Below, piece by piece: positions 16,786 through 24,845 of a DNA stretch of 64,000 nt. The notes below the pieces were generated by a model that saw nothing but the letters and a program-made list of their open reading frames with translations, made no database searches and was not told the origin of the DNA. Both the position numbers and the translations under genes were made by a program. Source of the DNA: Hallerella sp964501065 (GTDB lineage: Bacteria > Fibrobacterota > Fibrobacteria > Fibrobacterales > Fibrobacteraceae); contig CAZCRF010000002.1 of the NCBI GenBank assembly GCA_964501065.1, forward strand, positions 1 through 64,000. The letters are read 5' to 3'. Position 1 is the first letter of the stretch. The number at the start of each line of letters is the position of its first letter.

Positions 16786-17208
16786 TTATTGTTGATTCAA
16801 GCGGCTTTCCGAAGCGTCCCGCATCTTCTTCGCCTTGTCCGTGCCCCAAAGCTTGTCGACGAAGTCGATGGACAGGAACCGCTCCATGTAGGATTCGACC
16901 CAGCAATAGTGCAGCTTCCTGCCGTCGTCGGAATCGATAGTCCAATGGTCCGGGGCGTAGAATTGGTAAGTCTGCGGATCCGGTGCACCCCATTCGCTTT
17001 CGGACGCGGGAGTTTCCGTAATCGTCCACACATTGCCGGAAGTCCTTTGCCAAATGAAAACGTTCAAGACGACGTCCACGGCGATCAGGATGAGCGCCAC
17101 CTTGAAGTTCTTCTTGGTCAAGAGGAATAGGGCGACTAGCAAGAGCAACAGGGCCAACGCCCCGAAGTTGTAGTGGACGGAATAGAAAGCTTTGAAGATT
17201 TCGAACAT
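16786..17208 (-). CDS. Hypothetical membrane protein
   Basis: A 140-aa protein starting at the ATG at 17208, 2 nt after the stop of the gene before it on this strand. Two adjacent hydrophobic helices occupy residues 10-31 and 37-55 (ALALLLLLVALFLLTKK and VALILIAVDVVLNVFIW). A soluble Trp- and Asp-rich C-terminal domain follows. I do not recognise the family. Pairing with the AbrB-like gene suggests a two-gene operon. Confidence 0.6.
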   Translation of the reverse strand: MFEIFKAFYSVHYNFGALALLLLLVALFLLTKKNFKVALILIAVDVVLNVFIWQRTSGNVWTITETPASESEWGAPDPQTYQFYAPDHWTIDSDDGRKLHYCWVESYMERFLSIDFVDKLWGTDKAKKMRDASESRLNQQ

Positions 17209-17210
17209 AT

Positions 17211-17858
17211 TTATACCGCCTTGAATTTTAAAATATTTCCGTCGATTTGGACGGGGTAACGCGTGTGGGATTCCGGCAGGTTGACTCCGAAGGAGTGGAA
17301 CGTCCCCATCATAGAGAAACTCGCATGGCTTTCGATTGTGCGGACGTTGACAAGGCCGTTCTTCCCGAACGAGAGGGTGAATAGTTTTTTCTTGGAATCG
17401 TACTCCGGCGTCATCGTGGGGTTCTTTTGTGTGTCGAGCGCTTCGACGCAGCGTTTGTCCAAAATCATGGTGCCGCGGGGGTCTATCGACGCCATGGGCA
17501 GTCCTGCGGAATTCCTGCAGGCGAAAAGGCTCCACTCCGGAGCTTGTGCAGAGGCTTTCTTTTGATTTTGGAAGATGAACATGTTCCCTTCCTTGGAGAG
17601 CGTCACATCTCCGGAAACCACTTTTAGCCCGACGGAATTCATCGCGCCGCGGAGATAGAGGGTGGCGGTTCCCGTAGGCGAAAAAATGCGGAAGGAAGTC
17701 GTTTTGAGCTTCTTCGTCGGGACGATTCCGATGCGTCCGCCCGCCTTGTCGACGAAGACGTCTGCGTAGGGAATGTCCTTGAGCTTGAATTTTTTCACCA
17801 TTTCTTTGGGGAATCGGAGGAATCCGCGGACATCCATCCTTGCCTTGTAAGTTTCCAT
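17211..17858 (-). CDS. Hypothetical protein with AbrB/MraZ-like N-terminus
   Basis: A 215-aa protein. Residues 1-50 (ARMDVRGFLRFPKEMVKKF, then a VFVDKAGGRIGIVP strand) resemble a SpoVT-AbrB swapped-hairpin domain of the type x-G-R-x-x-I-P-K-E. The remainder contains a second weakly similar block (GTMILDKRCVEAL) and beta-rich sequence with no recognised family. It could be a DNA-binding regulator or an unrelated beta protein. It precedes a small membrane protein gene on the same strand. Confidence 0.55.
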   Translation of the reverse strand: METYKARMDVRGFLRFPKEMVKKFKLKDIPYADVFVDKAGGRIGIVPTKKLKTTSFRIFSPTGTATLYLRGAMNSVGLKVVSGDVTLSKEGNMFIFQNQKKASAQAPEWSLFACRNSAGLPMASIDPRGTMILDKRCVEALDTQKNPTMTPEYDSKKKLFTLSFGKNGLVNVRTIESHASFSMMGTFHSFGVNLPESHTRYPVQIDGNILKFKAV

Positions 17859-17894
17859 TGAAGACCTCGGAAATGAAGAGTTTCTACCGAAAAT

Positions 17895-18686
17895 TTAACA
17901 AAATAAACGGGAAGCGACAAGACGATGGAGGTGCTTCAAGACCTCTCTCAAAACGTCCAAAAGGGATTTCCCGTCGCGGTCGATGACGGTGAAGGAATTC
18001 GGATGCCCGTCGAGCAACCGCTTCGTCGCCGTGCCCTTTCGCGGGTCGTCGAGGATGACGAAAACCTTGCTCTTCGGGGCGCTCTTTTCGAAATTCATCC
18101 GCGACTTCGTCCTCGACAGGAATTCGGGGAAAAAGAACCGATATCTCGAGGACATCGCCGACGAGAAGCTCTCCACCGGATCGACCAGGATTGCCGCGCT
18201 CCCCAACCCCTGTCCCAGGGCGTTGTATGCGTGGATTGCGCCCGTCCCGTGCCCGAGGAGAATGGCATCGTCCGCTCCGGAGCACCCGATCATCGCCCGG
18301 ACGTCGCCTTCTAGGAATTTTTCCTTTGGCGAGCCTTCGCTCCCGGCCGAGCCGCGGTAGTTGAACCCGACAAAGCGAAAACCCGGAATTTCCCTTGCGT
18401 GGGCGAGGAACGTCGCCGCGTCCTCTCCGCCGTCTGCAAAATACAGTACCGTTCTTTGCCGGGAATCGCTGAAAACCATCCATCCGGCGAGCCATTTGCC
18501 GTCTTCCGTTTGGCAGCGCAAGGCGTCTTTTTTCAAAAGGGCTTCCGAGGCTTCGTCCTGCCCCGCCCGCGGAAAGGACAGCCTTCGCTCGGAAAGGAGC
18601 AAGTAGGCGACCAGGCAGAGATAGACGATGGCGGCGACGGCCGCCAGGCGAAGAATCTTGAAGAGGATGCGTTTCAAAAGAATCAC
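17895..18686 (-). CDS. Membrane-anchored alpha/beta-hydrolase-like protein, nucleophile lost
   Basis: About 263 aa from GTG 18686 (TTG 18695 is an alternative). An N-terminal membrane helix (about 10-28) precedes an alpha/beta-hydrolase domain of the YfhR/BEM46 type. The oxyanion-region strand FRFVGFNYRGSAGSEGSP is clear, and a nucleophile elbow reads LLGHGTGA where active relatives read G-x-S-x-G. Gly therefore replaces the catalytic Ser. A possible acid (ILDDPR) and His (DGHPNSF) remain. It is probably inactive as an esterase or uses another mechanism. Confidence 0.6.
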   Translation of the reverse strand: MILLKRILFKILRLAAVAAIVYLCLVAYLLLSERRLSFPRAGQDEASEALLKKDALRCQTEDGKWLAGWMVFSDSRQRTVLYFADGGEDAATFLAHAREIPGFRFVGFNYRGSAGSEGSPKEKFLEGDVRAMIGCSGADDAILLGHGTGAIHAYNALGQGLGSAAILVDPVESFSSAMSSRYRFFFPEFLSRTKSRMNFEKSAPKSKVFVILDDPRKGTATKRLLDGHPNSFTVIDRDGKSLLDVLREVLKHLHRLVASRLFC

Positions 18687-18731
18687 GGAGTCCAAGATAG
18701 CAAATGCGGAATTTTCTCGAGGGGAAAAGAA

Positions 18732-18759
18732 GAAACCCGCCCTATTCGGAGCGGGTTTC
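18732..18759 (-). terminator. Hairpin with T-rich tail in the leader of the hydrolase-like gene
   Basis: GAAACCCGC and GCGGGTTTC form a perfect 9-bp stem with a 10-nt loop. On the minus strand it is followed by TTCTTTTCC, 46 nt before the GTG start. It lies between two divergent genes, so it cannot end a neighbouring gene in the usual way; an attenuator of the minus-strand gene is one reading. Confidence 0.45.
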
Positions 18760-18773
18760 AGGGATGGGATTGG

Positions 18774-18903
18774 GTGTTCCTTAAAAATAGGCAAAAATTT
18801 CGCCAAAAGGAATCCCTCGTTTGAGTCAAAGTGTTCCCAATTCGTTCTTTTTGAAAAAAAATCGCCGATTTTGTTCAAAATGAGTGTGGCGAGGTGTTCC
18901 CAA
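18774..18903. repeat. Three spaced GTGTTCC(CAA) direct repeats
   Basis: GTGTTCC at 18774-18780 and GTGTTCCCAA at 18831-18840 and 18894-18903 lie 57 and 63 bp apart, the last just before the TIGR02147 promoter element. They could be regulator sites on one DNA face. This is inference. Confidence 0.35.
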
Positions 18904-18919
18904 GAAAGAGGAGAAATTA

Positions 18920-18927
18920 TATCTTTG
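18920..18927 (+). promoter_or_regulatory. -10-type element TATCTTTG for the TIGR02147 gene
   Basis: TATCTTTG ends 5 nt before the chosen ATG 18933, again predicting a near-leaderless start. A purine-rich GAGGAG lies upstream of it, too far from the ATG to act as a ribosome binding site. Confidence 0.45.
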
Positions 18928-18932
18928 AATCC

Positions 18933-19802
18933 ATGAACGTGTTCGCCTATTACAATTATCGAAAATACTTGCAGGATTACTATGAATACAAAAAGTCCGT
19001 GCAACGCTATTTTTCGTATCGGGCCTTTGCCAAACGCGCCGGTTATACATCTAGCGGCTTTTACCTGGATTTGGTCAAGGGGAGAAAATCCCTGACGCCG
19101 CAGATGGTGCCGAAGTTCATCCATGCGCTGGGGCTTTCCGAAAAGGAAGGGCGTTATTTCAGCTTGATGGTGGATTTCACCCATGCGGAAACGCCGGAAT
19201 CCAAGCAGGCGATTTTTGAACAGATGTCCGCGCTGCTCCCCCGTTCGACGAAGGCTCTTTCCAAGAACCAGCTCGAATATTACCGGGAATGGTATTACGT
19301 CGCCGTGCGCGAAGCGTTGTCCGTCTTGAACGTCTCGGACAATTTCCAAGATTTGGCGCTGTTCCTCAATCCGCGGATCACCGTTCCGCAGGCGAAGCAG
19401 GCCGTGAAGCTGCTTTCGAACCTCGGGCTCATCGAAAAGGAAAACGGCTATTGGAAATCCGTGAACAAGACCATCGCAAGCGGCCGGGAAATTCCCCCGT
19501 TCGTCGTCCACGACTTTCAAAAGAAGATGATCGACTTGGGGAAGGCCTCCATCGACCATTACAGCATCGAACGGCGCAATGTCTCTTGTACGACGATGAG
19601 CGTCTCCCCGCAAGGGCTCGAACGCATCATCCACAAGATCGACGCCTTTCGGAAAGAAGTCGTCGACATCATCCGCTCGGACGAACGTGAAACGATGGTG
19701 TGCGAGTTGAACATCCAGTTCTTCCCCTTGTCGAAGGAGCTTGAACATTCGGAAAGGCCTGCGGCCGTTGAAAAAAAGGAAGGAGGCGATGATGAAAATT
19801 GA
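18933..19802 (+). CDS. TIGR02147 family protein
   Basis: A 289-aa protein of the TIGR02147 family, which is expanded in Fibrobacter. It starts with the typical FAYYNYRKYLQDYYEYKK, continues with a helix-turn-helix-like region (SYRAFAKRAGYTSSGFYLDL), then DUF4423-type sequence with LGLSEKEGRYFSLMV and the late block RRNVSCTTMSVS. The family is thought to be regulatory, but this is not established. The ATG at 18933 was chosen over an upstream extension because the family begins here. It overlaps the next lipoprotein gene by 14 nt, so the two are translated together. Confidence 0.8.
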   Translation: MNVFAYYNYRKYLQDYYEYKKSVQRYFSYRAFAKRAGYTSSGFYLDLVKGRKSLTPQMVPKFIHALGLSEKEGRYFSLMVDFTHAETPESKQAIFEQMSALLPRSTKALSKNQLEYYREWYYVAVREALSVLNVSDNFQDLALFLNPRITVPQAKQAVKLLSNLGLIEKENGYWKSVNKTIASGREIPPFVVHDFQKKMIDLGKASIDHYSIERRNVSCTTMSVSPQGLERIIHKIDAFRKEVVDIIRSDERETMVCELNIQFFPLSKELEHSERPAAVEKKEGGDDEN

Positions 19803-21135
19803 TTGGCGTCTTTGGGTCTTTGTCTCGGCCTTGCTGCTTTCCTGTTCTTCGGACAGGGTCTCCGGAACGGCGACGGATACGGAGAATACGGTCGCGGGGA
19901 ACGTCGTCCTCTCGGACGGTTCTAGCGCGGAGGGGGTCTTCGTGCGGCAGGTGCTCGCGAAGTCGGCCGTTTCTTCCGCTTATTTGGAAACTCTGACCGA
20001 TGCCTCCGGAACGTTTGCGTTCGACAGCGCCTTGGCGGACACGGTGAACTTGGAATTCCGCTACGAGGCTGAGGATTCTTCCCTGTTGCAGACGCAAATC
20101 GTGCGGAACGTGACTGCGAACTCCCGGGAAAAGTTGCAGGTGCGCCTCAAACCGTCCGCGAGGATTTCCGGGATCGTCGAAACTTCGGAAGCCTCCTCCT
20201 TGGCCGGCTCGCACTTTTTCGTCTATTTGGAATCGACGACCTTCCTTTCGGATGTCTTTGCCCCGGATTCGTTTTCCCTCGATGTCCCGGAAGGGGACTT
20301 CTTCTTGACAATCGTACCCGCGGATTCGGGAGTCGTGGCGAAGCTCAAAAATTCGGGGTATGCGGATTCGTCCATCGTTCGCCGTGTCGCCGTTTCCTTG
20401 TCCGCCGGGGACTCCCTCGATGTCGGGAACTTGCGGTGGAGCCTTTCGGTGGATGAACCGACAGCGGCGAAAGTCCTGCGCGGAGTCGTGGTCGATCCTG
20501 CGGGGAACCCTTTACGCGGCGTTTCCGCCCACATCGTGACGGACCTTTACGGGTTCGGCGTGTCCGACAGTTCCGCTTTCGTGACTCAGGCCGTCTCCGA
20601 TTCCGCAGGCGTGTGGACCGCCTTTGCGCCGGTTCTCGGTTCCGTCTCCGGGGAGTTCCGCGTGGAATTCCGGGGCAAGGATTCCCTGGGGAACTCCGTC
20701 GCCGGGGTCTCCCCGTATATCTCCAAGGATGTTTTGGCGGCGTCGGACACCTTGCAAGTGGGGACAGTCCGCCTGTCGGAATCGGCGAGTTTCCTCGGAA
20801 CGGTTTTCTTGGTGACGGACGGAAATTACAAGCGCGACACCCTCTGCTGGGCTTACGGCATCCGGGTGGGATTCCGCGGAACCAGTTGGTTCAAGACGGT
20901 CAGTTCGTGCAACGACGTGCTGATGACGAACCTGCCCCCCGAATTCCAGGAACTTGTGTATTATTCCAGCGACGAAATTGTCGTGAAAAGCCTCAAGTCC
21001 GGGGAATTCGCCGCGGAGGATTACATCCAGCTGGTCCCAGTGAACTTGCCGTCCGGCGACACTCTCAAATACCAAGGCTTCACGTACACGCCGCCGTCCA
21101 CGGCAAGTGCGTCGTCCACAGGCGGTGAGGAATAG
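19789..21135 (+). CDS. Lipoprotein with carboxypeptidase-regulatory-like domains
   Basis: About 448 aa, starting at one of two adjacent ATGs (19789, 19792) behind AAGGAGG. The lipobox is LLLSC. The mature protein carries at least two carboxypeptidase-regulatory-like (Ig-like) beta domains, seen as VAGNVVLSDGSSAEGVFV and LRGVVVDPAGNPLRGVSA, each followed by a TDASGTFAF-type strand. The C-terminal part contains a Cys pair (TLCWAYG and SSCNDV). It is likely an outer-membrane surface protein of unknown ligand. Its start inside the end of the TIGR02147 gene suggests that the two work as a pair. Confidence 0.78.
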   Translation: MMKIDWRLWVFVSALLLSCSSDRVSGTATDTENTVAGNVVLSDGSSAEGVFVRQVLAKSAVSSAYLETLTDASGTFAFDSALADTVNLEFRYEAEDSSLLQTQIVRNVTANSREKLQVRLKPSARISGIVETSEASSLAGSHFFVYLESTTFLSDVFAPDSFSLDVPEGDFFLTIVPADSGVVAKLKNSGYADSSIVRRVAVSLSAGDSLDVGNLRWSLSVDEPTAAKVLRGVVVDPAGNPLRGVSAHIVTDLYGFGVSDSSAFVTQAVSDSAGVWTAFAPVLGSVSGEFRVEFRGKDSLGNSVAGVSPYISKDVLAASDTLQVGTVRLSESASFLGTVFLVTDGNYKRDTLCWAYGIRVGFRGTSWFKTVSSCNDVLMTNLPPEFQELVYYSSDEIVVKSLKSGEFAAEDYIQLVPVNLPSGDTLKYQGFTYTPPSTASASSTGGEE

Positions 21136-21176
21136 GCGAAATGCGTCCTTTGGGAGCTGGATTTCCCCTTCTAGTG

Positions 21177-21207
21177 TTGACCGAATGCGTTTTTTCTAGT
21201 ATATTTG
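21177..21207 (+). promoter_or_regulatory. Promoter of the yceD-rpmF-plsX-fab operon
   Basis: TTGACC (21177-21182) and TATATT (21200-21205, part of TATATTTG) are separated by exactly 17 bp, a canonical housekeeping-sigma layout. The TTG start of the first gene is only 8 nt past the element, so the mRNA would be leaderless or nearly so. Confidence 0.7.
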
Positions 21208-21214
21208 CGCTACC

Positions 21215-21739
21215 TTGAGAATCGAGATTTCAAAAATAGCGTCCTGCGGCGGCAGCTTGCGGGAAAGTTTCGCAAAGGACAAAACCGATGCGGAAGTTTT
21301 TGACGAACTCCACGTCAAGGAACCCTTGGTTGCGGAACTTTCGGTGGTGACCGAGAATCCGAACCGGTGGCTTCTCGTGGGGACTCTCTCCGGGGTGCAA
21401 GTTTTGGAATGCTCCCGCTCGCTAGAACGGTTCGACAACGCCTTCGAAACCCCCATCCGTTTCTGGGTGGAAGTCGTTCACGGGCTTGCGGGGCAGGAAC
21501 TGGACGATTCGGACGACGAAGTCTTCGGATTTCGCGTCTCCCAAGCCCAGAAATACGTGGATGTGACCGAATGCGTCCGGCAACTGGTGATCCTCCAGGA
21601 ACCGCTCCATCCGGTCAAGGATGACCCGGACAGGGATTTTGTTTGGGAGACCGGCGAAAAGCCGCAAGCTCCCGAAGAAGACCCCCGTTGGGAAAAATTG
21701 AAAACGCTCAAGGACAAGCTGGAACGTCCGAACGGATGA
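21215..21739 (+). CDS. yceD: YceD/DUF177 family protein
   Basis: A 174-aa protein in the conserved place directly before rpmF. It has the DUF177 features: an acidic stretch (ELDDSDDEVFGF), the block VDVTECVRQLVILQEPLHPV (family: D-L...R-E-x-x-x-L-x-x-P) and the C-terminal DPRWEKLKTLK. The family is linked to 23S rRNA and large-subunit assembly. The two central Cys found in many homologues are not seen. The TTG start at 21215 is supported by the promoter 8 nt upstream and by the family's start position. Confidence 0.85.
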   Translation: MRIEISKIASCGGSLRESFAKDKTDAEVFDELHVKEPLVAELSVVTENPNRWLLVGTLSGVQVLECSRSLERFDNAFETPIRFWVEVVHGLAGQELDDSDDEVFGFRVSQAQKYVDVTECVRQLVILQEPLHPVKDDPDRDFVWETGEKPQAPEEDPRWEKLKTLKDKLERPNG

Positions 21740-21774
21740 TTCCCGAATCCGAGCCGAACGATTAGGAGTTCAAA

Positions 21775-21957
21775 ATGGCTGTACCAAAAAGAAAAACCTC
21801 GACCGCCCGCCGTGACAAGCGTCGCTCGCACTGGAAGCTCGAAGTTCCCGCTCTCGCCACTTGCGATCATTGCGGATCCGTCAAGCGTCCGCACCGCGTA
21901 TGCCCGGTCTGTGGGTATTACAACGGTGTCGAAGTCTTGCGCGTACAGGAAGCTTAA
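21775..21957 (+). CDS. rpmF: 50S ribosomal protein L32
   Basis: A 60-aa protein with the invariant start AVPKRKTSTARRDKRRSHW and a zinc-ribbon with two CxxC pairs (CDHC and CPVC), so the zinc-binding form. It lies 35 nt after yceD with a ribosome binding site (TAGGAG) before the ATG, and 27 nt before plsX. This order is widely conserved and ties ribosome and membrane synthesis together. Confidence 0.97.
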   Translation: MAVPKRKTSTARRDKRRSHWKLEVPALATCDHCGSVKRPHRVCPVCGYYNGVEVLRVQEA

Positions 21958-21984
21958 TTTTGAAATAAGAGGAGAGTCCACACG

Positions 21985-22953
21985 ATGATTAGCATTGCGC
22001 TAGACGCTTTTGGCGGGGACAACGCACCGGACGTAGTGGTCCAAGGTGCAATCAACGCCGTGAATGCTTCCGAAGGGAAGTTCGCCGTTGTCCTGTGCGG
22101 TCCGGAAGCCGCAGTCAAGGCCAAACTAGAAGAATTCGGCTACAGCGGAAAGTTAATTCAAGTCGTTGACGCTCCTGAGCTTGTCGCCATGGACGATCAC
22201 CCGACGGAAGTGCTTCGCAAGAAGCAGCGATCCGGGCTTGTCACATGCGTCGCTCTTCAAAAGAAGGGACTTGTCCAGGCGAGCGTTTCGGCGGGAAATT
22301 CCGGAGCCATGATGGCGTCCTGCCTCATGATTCTCGGACGGACCAGCGAGAACTTCGCACGTCCGCCCATCGGTTGCATCATCCCGACGGCGACGGGGCG
22401 AAGCGTTCTAGTCGATGCGGGGGCGAACGTCGATGAAAAGCCCGTCGTGCTGAAAGATTTCGCTCTTGCCGGTTCCGTTTTTGCAGAGGCTTACTTGGGG
22501 ATTTCAAATCCGAAGGTCGGCTTGCTGAATATGGGCGAAGAGGAGAAGAAAGGTCCGTCTTCGGTGCAAGAGGCTCACCAGTTGCTGAAGAACGCCCCGG
22601 TGAACTTCATCGGCAACGTGGAAGGTCGCGATGTTCTGCTCGGCCATGCGGACGTGGTCGCTTGTTCCGGATTCGTCGGCAACGTCTTGCTCAAGATGTA
22701 CGAAGGCTTCTACGAATTGCACAACAAAATGTTCGGCGTCATCGATTCCCCCGCCGGCAAGCAGTTCAACGAAGCTTGGGACTACCGCAACACGGGCGGT
22801 GCGCTCCTCCTCGGATTGAAAGGTACGGGCATCATCGCTCACGGTCGTTCCGACGCCAAGGCGATCGAACAGGCGCTCAAGGTCGCCTACACCTTCGCCG
22901 CGAACCAAGTTCCGGAAAAAATCGGCCAAAAGCTCGCCGGAATCGAAGCTTGA
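21985..22953 (+). CDS. plsX: Phosphate acyltransferase PlsX
   Basis: A 322-aa enzyme converting acyl-ACP to acyl-phosphate, the first step of phospholipid synthesis in the PlsX/PlsY route. Hallmarks are IALDAFGGDNAP at the start, SAGNSGAMMA, a GANVDEKP segment, and NVEGRDVLLGHADVVACSGFVGNVLLK. It follows rpmF with AGAGGAGAG before the ATG. In many bacteria fabH comes next; here it is missing and a 164-bp gap with a hairpin separates plsX from fabD. Confidence 0.95.
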   Translation: MISIALDAFGGDNAPDVVVQGAINAVNASEGKFAVVLCGPEAAVKAKLEEFGYSGKLIQVVDAPELVAMDDHPTEVLRKKQRSGLVTCVALQKKGLVQASVSAGNSGAMMASCLMILGRTSENFARPPIGCIIPTATGRSVLVDAGANVDEKPVVLKDFALAGSVFAEAYLGISNPKVGLLNMGEEEKKGPSSVQEAHQLLKNAPVNFIGNVEGRDVLLGHADVVACSGFVGNVLLKMYEGFYELHNKMFGVIDSPAGKQFNEAWDYRNTGGALLLGLKGTGIIAHGRSDAKAIEQALKVAYTFAANQVPEKIGQKLAGIEA

Positions 22954-23043
22954 CAATGGTAAAACGTTCCCTGCATTTTGGACTTTCAACAAACAAAGTG
23001 CGGGAATGGAATCAAAACATTATTGAATCCCCGTTTGATATTT

Positions 23044-23074
23044 CGCCCGTTGTGCCTAGTCTTCGGGCGTTTTT
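23044..23074 (+). terminator. Weak terminator or attenuator between plsX and fabD
   Basis: CGCCCG and CGGGCG (6 bp, 14-nt loop) are followed by TTTTT. It splits the fatty-acid operon at the point where fabH is usually found, so it may limit read-through into fabD. The rest of the 164-bp gap shows no gene. Confidence 0.5.
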
Positions 23075-23117
23075 GAATTTCATCGGGCATTTCGCTTGAA
23101 ACTTCTTGGAGAAAACG

Positions 23118-24047
23118 ATGTCGAAAACGATTTTTGTATTCCCTGGCCAAGGCGCCCAATATGTGGGCATGGGAAAGGCCCTTTCCGAGGCGTTCGCGCC
23201 GGCAAAGGAACTCTTGCAGAAGGCAGACGACACTTTGGGGTTCCCCCTTTCGAAAGTGATGTTCGAAGGCCCGGAAGAAGCCTTGAAGGAGACGGCGAAC
23301 ACGCAGCCCGCCCTGTTCGTTTCCTCGATGATGGTCTTTGAAGCCCTGAAATCCGAAGGAATTCCTTTCGACTTCGTTGCTGGGCACTCTCTCGGAGAGT
23401 ATTCCGCCATTTGTGCGGCGGGCGGCTTCTCTTTTGAAGATGGCCTGAAGCTCGTTCGCCTCCGCGGCTCCTTGATGGCTGAAGCGGGCAAGGAAAATCC
23501 GGGTTCCATGGCGGCCATCATCGGAGTCGATGAAGTCAAAATTCAAGAATTGTGCGACGCAGTAAGGTCGAAAGGCGTCGTCGTCCCGGCCAATTTCAAC
23601 TGCCCCGGGCAGATTGTCGTGTCGGGCGAAGTGGCGGCGGTGAACGCCCTGGTGGAAAATTGCGGGGCTGCCGGAATCCGCGCAGTCCCTCTTGCCGTTT
23701 CGGGAGCGTTCCACAGCCCGCTGATGCAGGGGGCGCAGGCGGGGCTTGCCGAAGCCATTGCCAAGGCGGATTTCAAAGACCTCCAGAAGCCCCTCGTCGC
23801 CAACGTGACTGCCGAAGCGGTCACTTCCGGGGAAAAAATCCGGGAGCTGCTGGTGCGGCAGCTCGTCAGCCCGGTCCGTTGGAGTCAGTCGATGAGCTAC
23901 GCCATTCGGGAGTTGGGCGTGTCGAACGGCGTGGAAGTCGGCGTCGGGCGCGTCCTGTCGGGACTTGAACGCAAGATAGACCGTTCCGTGAAATTTTCCG
24001 CCGTGGAATCCTTGGAGTCCGTGCGCGCCTTGAAGGGCGAGGTCTGA
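23118..24047 (+). CDS. fabD: Malonyl-CoA:ACP transacylase
   Basis: A 309-aa enzyme that loads malonate onto ACP. The start FVFPGQGAQYVGMG, the nucleophile Ser in AGHSLGEYSA, the substrate Arg in RGSLM and the catalytic His in GAFHSPLM are all present. The ATG at 23118 follows TTGGAG and is preferred over an in-frame ATG 12 nt upstream. It is 1 nt from fabG. Confidence 0.95.
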   Translation: MSKTIFVFPGQGAQYVGMGKALSEAFAPAKELLQKADDTLGFPLSKVMFEGPEEALKETANTQPALFVSSMMVFEALKSEGIPFDFVAGHSLGEYSAICAAGGFSFEDGLKLVRLRGSLMAEAGKENPGSMAAIIGVDEVKIQELCDAVRSKGVVVPANFNCPGQIVVSGEVAAVNALVENCGAAGIRAVPLAVSGAFHSPLMQGAQAGLAEAIAKADFKDLQKPLVANVTAEAVTSGEKIRELLVRQLVSPVRWSQSMSYAIRELGVSNGVEVGVGRVLSGLERKIDRSVKFSAVESLESVRALKGEV

Positions 24048-24048
24048 A

Positions 24049-24789
24049 ATGATTGATTTGAACGGCAAGGTGGCTGTGGTCACGGGGGCTTCTCGAGGCA
24101 TCGGCCTTGAAATTGCGAAAAAGTTGGCGGCCCAAGGGGCGAAAGTCGCCGTGGTCTCGACAAAGGAACGCCCGGAAATTGCGGAACAAATTGCGCAAGA
24201 GTCGGGTTCTTTCGCCAAAAGTTATGCGTGCGACGTTTCCGATTCGGAACAGGTCGCGCAGACGTTCAAGCTGATTCTCGAAGATTTCGGGCAAATCGAC
24301 ATTTTGGTGAACAATGCGGGCATCACCCGGGATGGCCTGTTGATGCGGATGAAGGATGCGGATTTCGACGACGTCATCCGCACGAACCTCAGATCCGCAT
24401 TCCTTTGCACCCGTGCCGTCGCACGCCACATGATGGGGCGCAGGTTCGGCCGCATTGTGAATATGGCGAGCATCAACGGCATCCGTGCGCAGGCGGGGCA
24501 GTCCAATTATGCGGCGTCGAAGGCGGGCATCATCGGCCTCACCAAGACGAACGCGATGGAATTTGCCGCCCGCGGCATCACGGTGAACGCAGTCGCCCCC
24601 GGCTTCATCGGGACGGACATGACGGCGAAAATTTCCCCGGAAACCCTCGAAAAATTCAAGAATGCCATTCCCGTTCAACGGATAGGGACTCCTTGCGACG
24701 TGGCGAACGCCGTTGCCTTCCTCGTCTCCGACGAAGCGGCTTACATCACGGGGCAGGTGCTCGGTGTCGACGGCGGTCTCGGTGCATGA
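24049..24789 (+). CDS. fabG: 3-oxoacyl-ACP reductase
   Basis: A 246-aa short-chain dehydrogenase, NADPH-dependent reductase of the fatty acid cycle. It has the nucleotide-binding TGASRGIG, the NNAG motif, catalytic Ser in MASINGI, the Tyr-Lys pair in YAASK, and the C-terminal GQVLGVDGG. Its place directly between fabD and acpP identifies it as the housekeeping FabG; a second KR gene lies at 60765. Confidence 0.95.
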   Translation: MIDLNGKVAVVTGASRGIGLEIAKKLAAQGAKVAVVSTKERPEIAEQIAQESGSFAKSYACDVSDSEQVAQTFKLILEDFGQIDILVNNAGITRDGLLMRMKDADFDDVIRTNLRSAFLCTRAVARHMMGRRFGRIVNMASINGIRAQAGQSNYAASKAGIIGLTKTNAMEFAARGITVNAVAPGFIGTDMTAKISPETLEKFKNAIPVQRIGTPCDVANAVAFLVSDEAAYITGQVLGVDGGLGA

Positions 24790-24790
24790 C

Positions 24791-24818
24791 TTGATATTTT
24801 GGAAAAAGTTTCTAAATT
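24791..24818 (+). promoter_or_regulatory. Internal promoter for acpP
   Basis: TTGATA (24791-24796) and TAAATT (24813-24818) with a 16-bp spacer lie just after fabG. A 28-nt leader with AATGGAG follows to the acpP start. A separate promoter fits the high demand for acyl carrier protein. Confidence 0.5.
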
Positions 24819-24845
24819 TTCATAAACCTCAAATGGAGTAACAAA

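Noticed and set aside
18732..18759. Ordinary terminator shared by two genes
   Set aside because: The neighbouring genes point away from each other, so no gene ends here. It is listed as a leader hairpin instead.
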